From: JAAFIM01 sp964467315
GTDB lineage: Bacteria; Bacteroidota; Bacteroidia; Chitinophagales; Saprospiraceae
DNA length: 64,000 nucleotides
Assembly: GCA_964467315.1 (NCBI GenBank)
Contig: CAYXSA010000002.1
Coordinates: forward strand, 1 to 64,000
Direction: 5' to 3'
Both the position numbers and the translations under genes were made by a program. Below, piece by piece: positions 25,831-34,491 of this stretch. Below the pieces are notes generated by a model that did no database searches, was not told the origin of the DNA, and was given only the letters and a program-made list of their open reading frames with translations. Position 1 is the first letter of the stretch, and every line of letters starts with the position of its first letter.

Positions 25831-25988
25831 AAATTTTTTATGTGCGTATGTAGAGCCCTTGCATGCAAGGGCTGTACTAAAGTGAAATTTTTTATGTGCG
25901 TATGTAGAGCCCTTGTATGCAAGGGCTGTACTAAAGTGAAATTTTTTATGTGCGTATGTAGAGCCCTTGTATGCAAGGGCTGTACTAA
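25828..25988 (+). repeat. Three tandem copies of a 54-bp hairpin unit
   Basis: Each unit begins GTGAAATTTTTTATGTG and contains the 20-bp palindrome with half-site AGCCCTTGCA (or one mismatch, TGTATGC) before TGTACTAAA. The copies start at 25828, 25882 and 25936 and are almost identical, which implies recent expansion. The palindrome is a different cassette from the common family A one. Confidence 0.9.
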
Positions 25989-26044
25989 GTAAATTTTTTT
26001 TAAATTGCATGCGCCGCGCCTTTCGCGGCGTATGCGCCGTATTT

Positions 26045-26160
26045 GCGTGAGGGATAGTAGGGGCAGAACCATGTGTCTGCCCAAAGGGCAGCACGTGGTC
26101 TGCCCCGCATAGCCCGACCGCAGCCCCCTTTTTGGGGCTGCGGGCACGCCCCCCAAAAAA
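26045..26160 (+). repeat. Family A structured repeat, copy 12
   Basis: P1 is GCGTG/CACGC. The central cassette is GGGGCAGA/TCTGCCCC with an internal TCTGCCC/GGGCAGC stem, and the second arm is GCAGCCCC/GGGGCTGC. A head hairpin CATGCGCCGCG/CGCGGCGTATG precedes it at 26008-26034. Confidence 0.87.
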
Positions 26161-26246
26161 CGCTTAATTTATCGCAAAAAAGCCCGTTCGAAACACATCT
26201 TTTCTACGTTTTTTGCGTAATAAGGTTCAAACAATCTGCAACGACT

Positions 26247-27275
26247 ATGAAAAACACACATTTACCCCCATTTCCGACAGGCTGGTATGCGCTCGCCGTA
26301 TCGACGACCCTGCGTAAAGGCGAGATGCAAGTAAAGCGACTCGGCGGCGAAGACGTAATTTTGTTCCGCACCGAATCGGGCGAAGCCTGCGTAACGGAGG
26401 CGTATTGCCCGCACTTAGGCGCGCATTTTGGCTACGGCGGCAAGGTTGTCGGCGAATGCCTGCGTTGCCCCTTTCATAGTTTCGAGTTCGACACCGAAGG
26501 CACCTGCACCCGCACGGGCTACGGCACGCCCGCACCCGTGAAAGCCGTCTTAAAGACTTATCCCGTGCAAGAAAAGAACGGTTTTATCTTAGTTTTCCTC
26601 GACACCACAGGCGCAGCCCCTACTTGGGAGGTGCCCGAAGAAGAAAATATGGAAGAATGGTTGCCCTTCAAATGGGAGGAATGGACGCTGCGCAGCCACC
26701 CGCAGGAAACGGCAGAAAATAGCGTAGATATCGGGCATTTTTCCGAAACGCATGGCTATACCGATGTGGAAATGCAGCAAGCACCCATTACGGATGGCGC
26801 ATATCTGACGGCAAAATATGCCATGTCGCGCAAAAATTTCTTAGGAAAATGGGCAAAACCCGTGCGCGTAGAGTTTCACGCGCATGCGCATGGCTTGGGC
26901 TACTCCTTCGTGGAGGCGCACACGCTAAATTATGGCATTCGCACGCGGCATTATGTGCAAAATATACCCACTGACGACGGCGAAATTATCTTGCGCATCG
27001 CCTCCAAAATCAAAAAAATCGACCAACCGCAGAAAATAAATCCCCTGCTTTGGCTGGTGCCGCGCCCGCTCTTACATACTATCTTATCTTCAGTCGTTTT
27101 TTCGGGCTACAAGCACGATGTGCGGCAGGATTTTGATATTTGGGAGAATAAAAAGTACATCGTTCGCACGCCTTTGGCGCAGGGCGATGGACCCATTGGG
27201 CAGTATCGCACTTGGGCGCGGCAGTTTTACCCGAGCTTGCAGACCGCAGCCGAAAGCGCGCAGGCTACTACTTAG
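26247..27275 (+). CDS. Rieske non-heme iron oxygenase
   Basis: Protein of 342 residues. The N-terminal Rieske [2Fe-2S] domain has C54, H56, C74 and H77 (CPHLGAH and CLRCPFH). The catalytic domain carries ENSVDIGHFSETHGY, with D161, H164 and H169 as candidate bridging residue and iron ligands. This layout fits the KshA / cholesterol 7-desaturase branch of the oxygenases. Substrate and electron-donor protein are unknown, and no reductase gene is adjacent. ATG 26247 is chosen because the longer frame crosses a family A repeat. Confidence 0.85.
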   Translation: MKNTHLPPFPTGWYALAVSTTLRKGEMQVKRLGGEDVILFRTESGEACVTEAYCPHLGAHFGYGGKVVGECLRCPFHSFEFDTEGTCTRTGYGTPAPVKAVLKTYPVQEKNGFILVFLDTTGAAPTWEVPEEENMEEWLPFKWEEWTLRSHPQETAENSVDIGHFSETHGYTDVEMQQAPITDGAYLTAKYAMSRKNFLGKWAKPVRVEFHAHAHGLGYSFVEAHTLNYGIRTRHYVQNIPTDDGEIILRIASKIKKIDQPQKINPLLWLVPRPLLHTILSSVVFSGYKHDVRQDFDIWENKKYIVRTPLAQGDGPIGQYRTWARQFYPSLQTAAESAQATT

Positions 27276-27327
27276 CGTTTTGCGTCCTTTTTCCTATGGA
27301 CTCGTTGGCTGTTTACGCAAATTTCTA

Positions 27328-27394
27328 ATACCTGCTACCACTGCCGCCGCAAGGCGGCATGATACCAGCGCTGCCAAAGGCAGCGCAGTACCTA
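27328..27394 (-). repeat. Family B hairpin repeat, copy 4 (extended)
   Basis: CTGCTACCACTGCCGCCGC and AAGGCGGCATGATACC, followed by an extra hairpin CAGCGCTGCC/GGCAGCGC and AGTACCTATAC. The extra hairpin is inserted between the core and the outer end. It lies between the converging Rieske and coaD genes. Confidence 0.82.
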
Positions 27395-27398
27395 TACA

Positions 27399-27869
27399 TT
27401 ATCCTACAATAATATTCACCACCGCTGCAGGCAAAAAAGCCGCAGGACTTTCGCCCCCGCGCAGTATCTCGCGCACTACGGTAGAGCTATAATGTGCGTA
27501 CTGCGGCGAAGTTATCAGGATAACCGTTTCTATACCGTCGCCTATCATCTTATTGAGGTGGGCGATGGTACTTTCATAGTCGAAATCGGTAGAATTGCGC
27601 ACACCCCGCAGCATAAATTGCGCCCCCTGCTTGCGGCAATACTGCGCCGTAAGACCTTCGTAGGTATCTATAAGCACCTTATCCGCCACATCGGCAAAGG
27701 TCAAACGCGCAAACTCCAAACGCTGCTCCAGCGTAAAAAAGTAATTTTTGCTCGAATTGATACCAAACGCCACGATGACGCGGTCGAAAAGCGGCAGCGC
27801 CCGGCGAACAATGTCCTCGTGCCCCTTAGTAATGGGGTCGAATGACCCAGGAAAAACGGCTATACGCAT
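27399..27869 (-). CDS. coaD: Phosphopantetheine adenylyltransferase
   Basis: Protein of 156 residues for the penultimate step of coenzyme A synthesis. MRIAVFPGSFDPITKGHEDIV carries the ATP-binding HxGH-type motif (TKGH), and MLRGVRNSTDFDYE and YAHYSSTVVREI are diagnostic of CoaD. ATG 27869 gives the normal length. The longer frame runs into a heptamer array. Confidence 0.95.
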   Translation of the reverse strand: MRIAVFPGSFDPITKGHEDIVRRALPLFDRVIVAFGINSSKNYFFTLEQRLEFARLTFADVADKVLIDTYEGLTAQYCRKQGAQFMLRGVRNSTDFDYESTIAHLNKMIGDGIETVILITSPQYAHYSSTVVREILRGGESPAAFLPAAVVNIIVG

Positions 27870-27894
27870 GAATGACGAGTTACGAATTACGAAA
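27870..27894 (+). repeat. Heptanucleotide array (ATTACGA/ATGACGA)
   Basis: Three and a half units directly before the coaD start, filling the space to the beta-helix gene stop. Confidence 0.7.
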
Positions 27895-27898
27895 GTCC

Positions 27899-29023
27899 CT
27901 ACTTCCCCCTTAGACCTGCCTGCCACTGTCTACGCGCCCTTGCAGGCAGCAGACCTCGAAAAATCAGACAAAACTGCGCATTTTCGGCAGTGGTAGCGGG
28001 GTCGAGAAAGCCAAGCGACTGCGGGCTATTCAACTCTTGGAGGGAGTAGCGATGAAAATAATTAGAATCAAGCTGCAGCGTATCGGGCTGCGTGCGGCAG
28101 TCGTCGAATAGCAAAATCGGGGCTACACTCGACTGGCAAAAAACGTTTTGCTGCAAAAGAAATTTGCCTTTAGTGGCTTGCTCGCAGGAAAGCGATAGAT
28201 GGCTATGATTTTTTCGGAAGCGATTGCTGTATAGTGTTACTGTAGAGCGGCGCGAGGCTTTATAGAGCGTAAACGCCGCCTGTGAGGCGCGTCGGAAATC
28301 GTTATGATGCAGATTTACCAGCCCGCCGCCCGTCATCCAGACCACAAAACCTGTGTACTTTCCGCGCGAAAGGCTGCGTTCTACCCGATTGTAGGCAAAT
28401 TCGAGCGTACCGCTTACGAGCATCAGCGCAAATTCTTTGATGCGCGTATGCAGCACCATCGCCTGACTCGTTACGCGCACGTGCAAGGGGCGATAACAGC
28501 GCTCAATATGGCAATTTTGCACAAAGGCACGCCCTTGCCGCTCCGTTTGTATCGCCGTTTGGCAGTCGTAAATGCGACAATTTACGATGCTTACCGTGCG
28601 CTCATCGCAGCGCAAAAGATAGGTAGGCGTGTACTGCCGCCCGCGAAAAATGCAGTGCTCAAAGGCGCTTGCGGTGGTGTCGCTGCTGGATTTTCCTTCC
28701 AAATTCGTGTACTTTTTGAAGTGGAAACCCTGCCAGCGCCCTTTGTTCATACCACTGATTTCGATGGGCTGCCGCCGCGTGCCGATAGCCCGCACCGCCC
28801 CTTCTACCACCATCTGCGCATCGGTGCTAAAAAGCACTTCCACCCCCGCTTCTATCTCCAAAAGTACCCCCGCCAGCACGCGAATGTCGCCCGCTACGAT
28901 GTAGGGGCTACCCGCAGCACGCCAAACCGTATGCGTGTCGATATGCTCGCCGACAAAGGTTTTTGCCTGCAAGAAAGGGAGCGCTAAAATCCAACAAAGT
29001 ATGGTCAAAACGTAGGTTCGCAT
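27899..29023 (-). CDS. Secreted right-handed beta-helix-like protein
   Basis: Protein of 374 residues with a signal peptide (YVLTILCWILALPFLQA). Repeating short strands follow with the N-x-(hydrophobic)-x-x-C/N pattern (VNCRIYDCQTAIQT, VQNCHIERCYRPLHV, LHHNDFRRASQAAF, LYSNRFRKNHSHLSL), typical of pectate-lyase-like parallel beta-helices. No catalytic residues can be named. A role in binding or cleaving surface polysaccharide is inference. ATG 29023 gives a signal peptide with a short basic start. The TTG at 29041 is less likely. Confidence 0.7.
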   Translation of the reverse strand: MRTYVLTILCWILALPFLQAKTFVGEHIDTHTVWRAAGSPYIVAGDIRVLAGVLLEIEAGVEVLFSTDAQMVVEGAVRAIGTRRQPIEISGMNKGRWQGFHFKKYTNLEGKSSSDTTASAFEHCIFRGRQYTPTYLLRCDERTVSIVNCRIYDCQTAIQTERQGRAFVQNCHIERCYRPLHVRVTSQAMVLHTRIKEFALMLVSGTLEFAYNRVERSLSRGKYTGFVVWMTGGGLVNLHHNDFRRASQAAFTLYKASRRSTVTLYSNRFRKNHSHLSLSCEQATKGKFLLQQNVFCQSSVAPILLFDDCRTQPDTLQLDSNYFHRYSLQELNSPQSLGFLDPATTAENAQFCLIFRGLLPARARRQWQAGLRGK

Positions 29024-29165
29024 CGGTTTTTTTATGCGCAAAACCCCGCACTATGCGGACATAAAGGGCAAAACGCAGCCAAAACTACACTTTTATCGCT
29101 GTATATGCAAGGTCTTTATGCGAATTTTTCCGATTTTGCAGCCGCTTGCCCCAATTTTTGAGCTA

Positions 29166-29314
29166 TTTTTTTGGGCGTGCCCGCGCCCGTAGGGGCAGCC
29201 CCAAGTGGCTGCCCACGCGCCGCAAAGGCGGCGTGTGGCGCGGTCGGGCTATGCGGGGCGTATCATCATCGCCCGATTGGGCGAATGTTGATTCGCCCCT
29301 ACTATCCCTCACGC
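29166..29314 (-). repeat. Family A structured repeat, copy 13
   Basis: 149 bp. The second arm carries a GGGGCAGCC/GGCTGCCC hairpin and a CGCCGC/GCGGCG hairpin. The central cassette is GGGGCGAATCAACATTCGCC with an inner CGCCC/GGGCG stem, the same cassette as copy 20. P1 is GCGTG/CACGC. A head hairpin GCGCACGCCCGC/GCGGGCGCGC follows at 29322-29349. Confidence 0.86.
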
Positions 29315-29367
29315 AAATATGGCGCACGCCCGCCAAAGGAGCGGGCGCGCAAAATAAATTATTTTCG

Positions 29368-29375
29368 TAGATTTG
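29368..29375 (+). promoter_or_regulatory. -7 promoter box TAGATTTG
   Basis: Exact TAnnTTTG match 95 bp upstream of the EF-hand protein gene, on its strand. Confidence 0.5.
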
Positions 29376-29438
29376 CCCCCCAATCAACAGCATAACCTAT
29401 ATGATGTACCAACAACACCTACAAAAAAGCAGCAACAC

Positions 29439-29469
29439 ATTCGTAATTCCTAACTCGTAACTCGTAATT
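29439..29469 (-). repeat. Heptanucleotide array (CGTAATT/CGTAACT)
   Basis: Four units ending 1 bp before the start codon at 29471. Confidence 0.75.
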
Positions 29470-29470
29470 C

Positions 29471-31708
29471 ATGAAACATACTTGGCGTTTTTCGCGCATC
29501 GGCGGTGTCAACCGCGTAAATCTTCATTCGGGCGAGGACTTGCGGCATCTCGACGAACTCGACCAAAAACTATGGACAGCCCTTAGCTGCCCCGTTGAAG
29601 GCTTAGAACTCGATGTCACTACCTTGCGACTGATAGACGGCGACGGCGACGGTCGCATAAAGGTTAATAATGTGCGCGATGCCGTGCGCTGGATTGTCGG
29701 CTTCGTCAAAGATGCCGACGAGCTACTTGAGCGCCGCCAAAGCCTGCCCCTTGATTCCATCAATCAAGATAATCCGCAAGGCAAAACCCTCTATGCCTCC
29801 GCTAAGCAGCTTTTGCGCTACTTGGGCAAGGGCGAACAAACGGAGCTAAAAATAGCCGAAACCTCCGATACCAATGCCATTTTTGCCAATTCAGCATTCA
29901 ATGGCGATGGCATTATTACGGAAGCCAGCACAAAGGACGAAACCCTACGCGCCTGCATCGCCAATATCATCGCCTGCATCGGCGGGGCAGACGACCGCAG
30001 CGGCGCGAAAGGTATCAACGCCGACCTACTCGCACAATTTACGACGGAGGCAGAAGCCTATACCGCTTGGCAGGCAGACAAGGAAGCGCGTAAAAGCGAA
30101 ATTTACGCTTTCGGCGAGGATACACCCGCCTTTTGGGCAACTTACTGCGAGCTGAAACCAAAGGTAGAAGACTTCTTTTTGCGCTGTAGACTCATGGGCT
30201 ACGACCCCGATTCCGCCCAAGCACTCGCCGACCTCACGAGCCGCATCGTCGGTTTAGCCAGTCAGGAGCTTTCTACAGCGATGGCAGCAATGGCGAGCCT
30301 GCCCCTTGCCAAAATTAACCCCGAAGGCAAATTTCCCCTCAACCCCATGCAGCTCAATCCCGCATGGTCGGATAAACTGCTGCAACTCTCCCCGCAGTTG
30401 GGCAACAGTCAGCATTGCAGCGCCGCCGAATGGAAAGCCTTCGGCGATAAAATAGCCGCCTACGGCGCTTGGCTATCGGCAAAGGCAGGCGCAGCCGTAG
30501 AAAGTTTGGGCACAGAAGCCCTTGCTGCCTACCTAAAATCCGACCAACAGGCGCAGCTACAGCGGCTTATTGGCGAGGATTTGGCATTGGCTACAGAATG
30601 CGATAATATCCTGCTCGTCGATAAACTTACCCGATACTACTGCCATATCGGTACGCTCTTGCGCAACTTCGTCAACTTCTCCGATTTCTATAATCCCCAA
30701 TATCCCGCTATTTTTCAGGCGGGGGTGCTGTACTTGGATAGCCGCGCTTGCGACTTGTGTATAAAGGTCAGCGATATGGCGCGCCATAATACGATGGCAG
30801 CCGCAAGCGGCATTTGCTTAGTATATGTAGATTGTACTTCCAAGAACCGCAGCGATAAAATGACAATAGTCGCCGCGCTTACGGACGGCGATATAGACAA
30901 TGTGGTTGTGGGACGCAATGCCATTTTTTACGATAATGCGGGTCATGATTGGGACGCGGTGATTGCAAAAATCGTCGATAACTCTATCAGCATACGGCAG
31001 GCTTTCTGGTCGCCTTACCGCAAGATGTCGAACCTTATCAGCACGCAGTTGGAGAAAATCGCCAGCGCTCAAGATGCGAAAGTAAACGCTTCTTTGACGG
31101 GTAATATAGAGCAAGTCAGCTCCAAAGCCAATGCGGCTTTAGGTGATGCGGTAAAGCCAACGACTCCGCCCGCCGCCGCCGCTGTGCCGCCTGCGCCCGA
31201 CCCTGCTGCTGCGCCGCCTGCTGCTGCCGCCCCTGCCGCTCCGAAGCCTGCCCCTACGCCCTTCGATATTGCTAAATTTGCGGGTATCTTTGCGGCTATT
31301 GGTTTGGCATTGGCGGGTATTTTGGAGGTCTTGAAAACGATTTTTTCTGCCTTTATCACGCTGCCACTTTGGCAAAAGCCGATGGTTTTCTTGGGCATCT
31401 TGCTGATAATATCGGGTCCCTCTATGCTCATGGCTTGGCTAAAACTGCGCAAACGCAATTTGGCGCTGGTACTTGATGCCAATGGCTGGGCAATCAACGC
31501 GGAGGCGAAAATAAATATCACCTTTGGCGCTTCGCTCACGCATCTGGCGACTCTGCCCGCAGGCGCACAACTCAACGCGCTCGACCCCTTCGCCGATAAG
31601 CGCAACCCTTATGTCTGGGGCGGGCTTATTGCTGCTGCTGTGCTTGGCGTAGTCGCTGCTGTGCTTTGGTACTTGGGCTACCTGCATCAGTGGGGCATAC
31701 TCTCCTAA
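29471..31708 (+). CDS. Large EF-hand-containing membrane protein of unknown function
   Basis: Protein of 745 residues. The N-terminus shows two calcium-loop-like segments, DGDGDGRIKVNNV (D56, D58, D60) and NGDGIITE (144-151). A long helical region runs to about 560 and contains HNTMAAASGICLVYVDCTSK. An Ala/Pro linker (about 560-600) is followed by hydrophobic helices near 602-640, 650-672 and 720-740. A membrane-anchored cytoplasmic or periplasmic calcium-binding protein is the likely form. I do not recognise the family, and nothing around it indicates a pathway. Confidence 0.65.
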   Translation: MKHTWRFSRIGGVNRVNLHSGEDLRHLDELDQKLWTALSCPVEGLELDVTTLRLIDGDGDGRIKVNNVRDAVRWIVGFVKDADELLERRQSLPLDSINQDNPQGKTLYASAKQLLRYLGKGEQTELKIAETSDTNAIFANSAFNGDGIITEASTKDETLRACIANIIACIGGADDRSGAKGINADLLAQFTTEAEAYTAWQADKEARKSEIYAFGEDTPAFWATYCELKPKVEDFFLRCRLMGYDPDSAQALADLTSRIVGLASQELSTAMAAMASLPLAKINPEGKFPLNPMQLNPAWSDKLLQLSPQLGNSQHCSAAEWKAFGDKIAAYGAWLSAKAGAAVESLGTEALAAYLKSDQQAQLQRLIGEDLALATECDNILLVDKLTRYYCHIGTLLRNFVNFSDFYNPQYPAIFQAGVLYLDSRACDLCIKVSDMARHNTMAAASGICLVYVDCTSKNRSDKMTIVAALTDGDIDNVVVGRNAIFYDNAGHDWDAVIAKIVDNSISIRQAFWSPYRKMSNLISTQLEKIASAQDAKVNASLTGNIEQVSSKANAALGDAVKPTTPPAAAAVPPAPDPAAAPPAAAAPAAPKPAPTPFDIAKFAGIFAAIGLALAGILEVLKTIFSAFITLPLWQKPMVFLGILLIISGPSMLMAWLKLRKRNLALVLDANGWAINAEAKINITFGASLTHLATLPAGAQLNALDPFADKRNPYVWGGLIAAAVLGVVAAVLWYLGYLHQWGILS

Positions 31709-31722
31709 GTGAAAAGTGAAAA

Positions 31723-31755
31723 AAAGGGCTATGCACAACCGCGTAGCCTTTTTTG
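31723..31755 (+). terminator. Rho-independent terminator
   Basis: Hairpin GGGCTATGC/GCGTAGCC with flanking AA/TT and a T6 run, 15 bp after the EF-hand protein gene. A GTGAAAA heptamer pair lies between the stop and the hairpin. Confidence 0.8.
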
Positions 31756-31797
31756 TTGTTAATTGGTTTTATATATAAACAAATCAACATTTATTCG

Positions 31798-31805
31798 TAT
31801 TTTTG
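31798..31805 (+). promoter_or_regulatory. -7 promoter box TATTTTTG
   Basis: Exact TAnnTTTG match 49 bp before ATG 31854. Confidence 0.6.
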
Positions 31806-31853
31806 TGCTCAGCGATTTTATTCTTATCTGGCTATTTTTTGAATTTGTAGATT

Positions 31854-32777
31854 ATGAACGTGTTAGAAGTAGAGAAAAATCCCGACTATTATCGGTCTGT
31901 CTTTTTTCTTGGAGAAACCGATTTGCAGACTATTAGGGAGGCGGGAGAGCTTATCCAAGACCAACAAACGCAAATTTTTGAAAATCTGTATGAGTGGATG
32001 CACAACCAGCCTTACTACAGCCGCTACTACACGGAAGAGGTTTTTGCGGCGATACAGGCGAGCGAAGGCACTTTCTGGAAAGATGCTGTTTCTGGGCTGA
32101 TAGACGAAGATTTCATTGAGCGGCAGAAGTTTTTCGGGGTAATTTTTGCCGAAACGGGTATACCGTACGAAGCCTATATGGGTTTTATGCACTACTATTA
32201 TCGCTTAGTGCTGGATACGCTGGCAGTCTTGGGCTACGATTCGCCGACGCTGATACGCGCCTTCAAGAATTTGATAATGCTGATCATGTCTATCGTCAAT
32301 GAGGGCTACCATGCAGCGAGCCATGAGGTGGTGCGTAAAAAGAGCGAGGCTTTACAAGCGATGTCTACGCCAATAGCACAGCTTTGGGACGGCATTATTT
32401 TGCTGCCTATTGTAGGGTTTATTGATTCGATGCGGGCGAGCAGTATGATGAATGAGGTCTTGCATTATGTCGCCAAAGAGCAGTCGAAAATACTGATATT
32501 AGATATTCGTGGGGTGGCGGCGATGGATACAGCGGTGGCGAATTATCTTTTGAAAATCGTCAAAGCGGTACGCCTGATGGGTTGTACGGCTTTTTTGTCG
32601 GGTATTTCGCCGTCGGTAGCCGAAACTATCGTAGATTTAGGCGTAGATATAGGCGAATTGCATACGGGCAGCAGTATGCAGGACGTATTGGCGCAGGCGC
32701 TGCGGCTTCGCGGTTTGGCGGTAGCACAGCAGGCAGGCGGCAAGTTCGTAGCAAGTGCTGCGCTTGCTTACGCTTGA
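31854..32777 (+). CDS. RsbR-like stressosome protein (globin-like sensor plus STAS)
   Basis: Protein of 307 residues. Residues 1-165 resemble the globin-coupled sensor fold (RQKFFGVIFAETGIPYEAYMGFMHYYYR). Residues 175-290 are a STAS domain with ILDIRGVAAMDTAVANYLLKIVKAVRLMG. RsbR proteins form stressosomes that control sigma factors or cyclases. In heme-binding members the motif reads I-G-x-x-H-x-x-x-G-L, but here the His position is F98, so heme binding through that ligand is not expected. T172 and T226 sit where phosphorylated threonines occur in RsbR. No RsbS, RsbT or phosphatase gene is adjacent. Confidence 0.75.
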   Translation: MNVLEVEKNPDYYRSVFFLGETDLQTIREAGELIQDQQTQIFENLYEWMHNQPYYSRYYTEEVFAAIQASEGTFWKDAVSGLIDEDFIERQKFFGVIFAETGIPYEAYMGFMHYYYRLVLDTLAVLGYDSPTLIRAFKNLIMLIMSIVNEGYHAASHEVVRKKSEALQAMSTPIAQLWDGIILLPIVGFIDSMRASSMMNEVLHYVAKEQSKILILDIRGVAAMDTAVANYLLKIVKAVRLMGCTAFLSGISPSVAETIVDLGVDIGELHTGSSMQDVLAQALRLRGLAVAQQAGGKFVASAALAYA

Positions 32778-32858
32778 AGAATAAAAGCTAAAAAATCAAG
32801 TCAAGAGGTCTGAATACAGAAAAAAGCCCGCCCGCTCCTTTGGCGGGCGGGATAAATT

Positions 32859-32993
32859 GCGTGAGGGATATGTAGAGCCGTAGCATGCTACGGCTCAAAT
32901 AGCCCGACCCTGCGACCCTGTAGAGCCGTTGTATGCAACGGCTTTACAAGCGCCGCCCTGCGGCGCGCGGGGAGCAGGGGCACGCCAAAAAAA
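32859..32993 (+). repeat. Family A structured repeat, copy 14 (two palindromes)
   Basis: The central cassette is the perfect 22-bp palindrome. The second arm contains the related palindrome AGCCGTTGTATGCAACGGCT and a GCGCCGCC/GGCGGCGC-type hairpin. P1 is GCGTG/CACGC. A head hairpin GCCCGCCCGC/GCGGGCGGG lies at 32826-32851. The A-run is 15 bp from the rodA stop. Confidence 0.88.
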
Positions 32994-33007
32994 GAAAAGG
33001 TAAAAAT

Positions 33008-34405
33008 TTAGACGATGCGGGTAGCGTCGAGTTTGACCAGTACGCCGATGAGCAGGGTGAAGGCGATGAGGGAGGAGCCGCCGTAACTGACGAGGGGCAG
33101 GGGAATGCCGACGACGGGAACAAGCCCGATGGTCATACCGATATTGATGAAAAAGTGGAAAAATAAGATGCCCGCCACGCCGTAGGCATAATAGCGCGAA
33201 AAGTTGCCGCGCTGGCGTTCGGCGATGTGCAAAATGCGCAAAATCAAGCCCAAAAACAAGCCGATAACGAAGGTCGTACCCAAGAAACCCCATTCTTCGC
33301 CGACGGTGCAGAAGATAAAATCTGTGGACTGTTCGGGCACGTAATCGAGTTTGGTGCGCTCGCCTTTGAGGAAGCCTTTGCCCGTGAAACTGCCCGAACC
33401 GATGGCGTATTTGGACTGGTCGACGTTGTAGAGCGCGCCTTGGGGGTCGCATTTTTCGGGACGGAGCCAGACCCAAATGCGCTCTTGCTGGTGGCGCATC
33501 AGGACGTTATTGACGAGGTTGTTGATGGAGAGTGCGTAGCCGACGGAGCAGACGAAAACGCTGGCGACAAGAAGCGAAAGCTGCCATTGTTTGAAGAAAT
33601 TGAGCACCAAAAGCGTAGCGAAAACGCTGCCCGAAATGACAAAAGCCGCTGTCGTATTGTCGAAGGCGTAGAGGTAGCCCAAAAGCGCGCTAAGCAGCAC
33701 CGCACCGAGTAGATGCACCCAATTTTGCTGCCATGAAAAGGAGAGTATCAATTTGCCAGCTATCATCAGCAGCAGCACGATGAGCGACATATCGTCGAAT
33801 TTGAGCGCTAAGATAGAAAGGGCAATGAGGTGCAAGCCGATAATATAGACCACACCCGTAAGACCCGCGCGGAAAAGCACGACGGAAAAGGACATAAACA
33901 CCAGCGTAGAGCCCAAATCTCCCTGCAGTAAGACCATGCCCATCGGCACGGCGACGATAAAGGCGGCATAAACGAGATGCCGAAATTGGTGTATGCTGGT
34001 TTCGGGTCTGCCCAGATAGGCAGCTAAGAGCAGGCAGGTCGACATTTTGGCAAATTCGGAGGGTTGTAGGCTAAAGCCACCGATATTGTACCAAGAAGTA
34101 GAGCCATTGATAGGTTTGGTAAAGAGCACCCCAAAGAGGAGAAGTAGGCAGAATGCGTAAAAAATGATGGCAAAAAGCTCATATAGGCGCGCTTCCAGCA
34201 GCTGTATAATGCCAAATATCGCTATTGATACGCAAATAAACATAAGCTGTTTGCCGTAGTTCTTTTTCATATCGAAAAGAGAAGTAAAACTCTCTTGCGA
34301 TTCGACGGCAAAAATCATAGTCCAGCCTATCAGCACTAAGGCAGCAAACAGAAATACGAGCCACAAATCATAGCCATTGGCTTCTGTATCAGTGCGGGTG
34401 GACAT
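33008..34405 (-). CDS. rodA: Rod shape-determining protein RodA (SEDS glycosyltransferase)
   Basis: Polytopic membrane protein of 465 residues in the SEDS family, the peptidoglycan polymerase partner of PBP2. Signatures are GSTSWYNIGGFSLQPSEFAKM, LLQGDLGSTLVF, GKGFLKGERTKLDYVPEQSTDFIFCTVGEEWGF (seen in shorter pieces), and the C-terminal GIPLPLVSYGGSSL. About ten hydrophobic segments are visible. It lies 86 bp downstream of mrdA on the same strand, the usual mrdA-rodA order. MreB, MreC and MreD are not in the window. Confidence 0.95.
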   Translation of the reverse strand: MSTRTDTEANGYDLWLVFLFAALVLIGWTMIFAVESQESFTSLFDMKKNYGKQLMFICVSIAIFGIIQLLEARLYELFAIIFYAFCLLLLFGVLFTKPINGSTSWYNIGGFSLQPSEFAKMSTCLLLAAYLGRPETSIHQFRHLVYAAFIVAVPMGMVLLQGDLGSTLVFMSFSVVLFRAGLTGVVYIIGLHLIALSILALKFDDMSLIVLLLMIAGKLILSFSWQQNWVHLLGAVLLSALLGYLYAFDNTTAAFVISGSVFATLLVLNFFKQWQLSLLVASVFVCSVGYALSINNLVNNVLMRHQQERIWVWLRPEKCDPQGALYNVDQSKYAIGSGSFTGKGFLKGERTKLDYVPEQSTDFIFCTVGEEWGFLGTTFVIGLFLGLILRILHIAERQRGNFSRYYAYGVAGILFFHFFINIGMTIGLVPVVGIPLPLVSYGGSSLIAFTLLIGVLVKLDATRIV

Positions 34406-34491
34406 GGTGGGTTGGTCGTGATTTTACCGCAAGCAAGGCTACGCTCACCTACGGTTAAGAAAGGGAAGCCTTTTTGGGGCTGTTTTTATTT

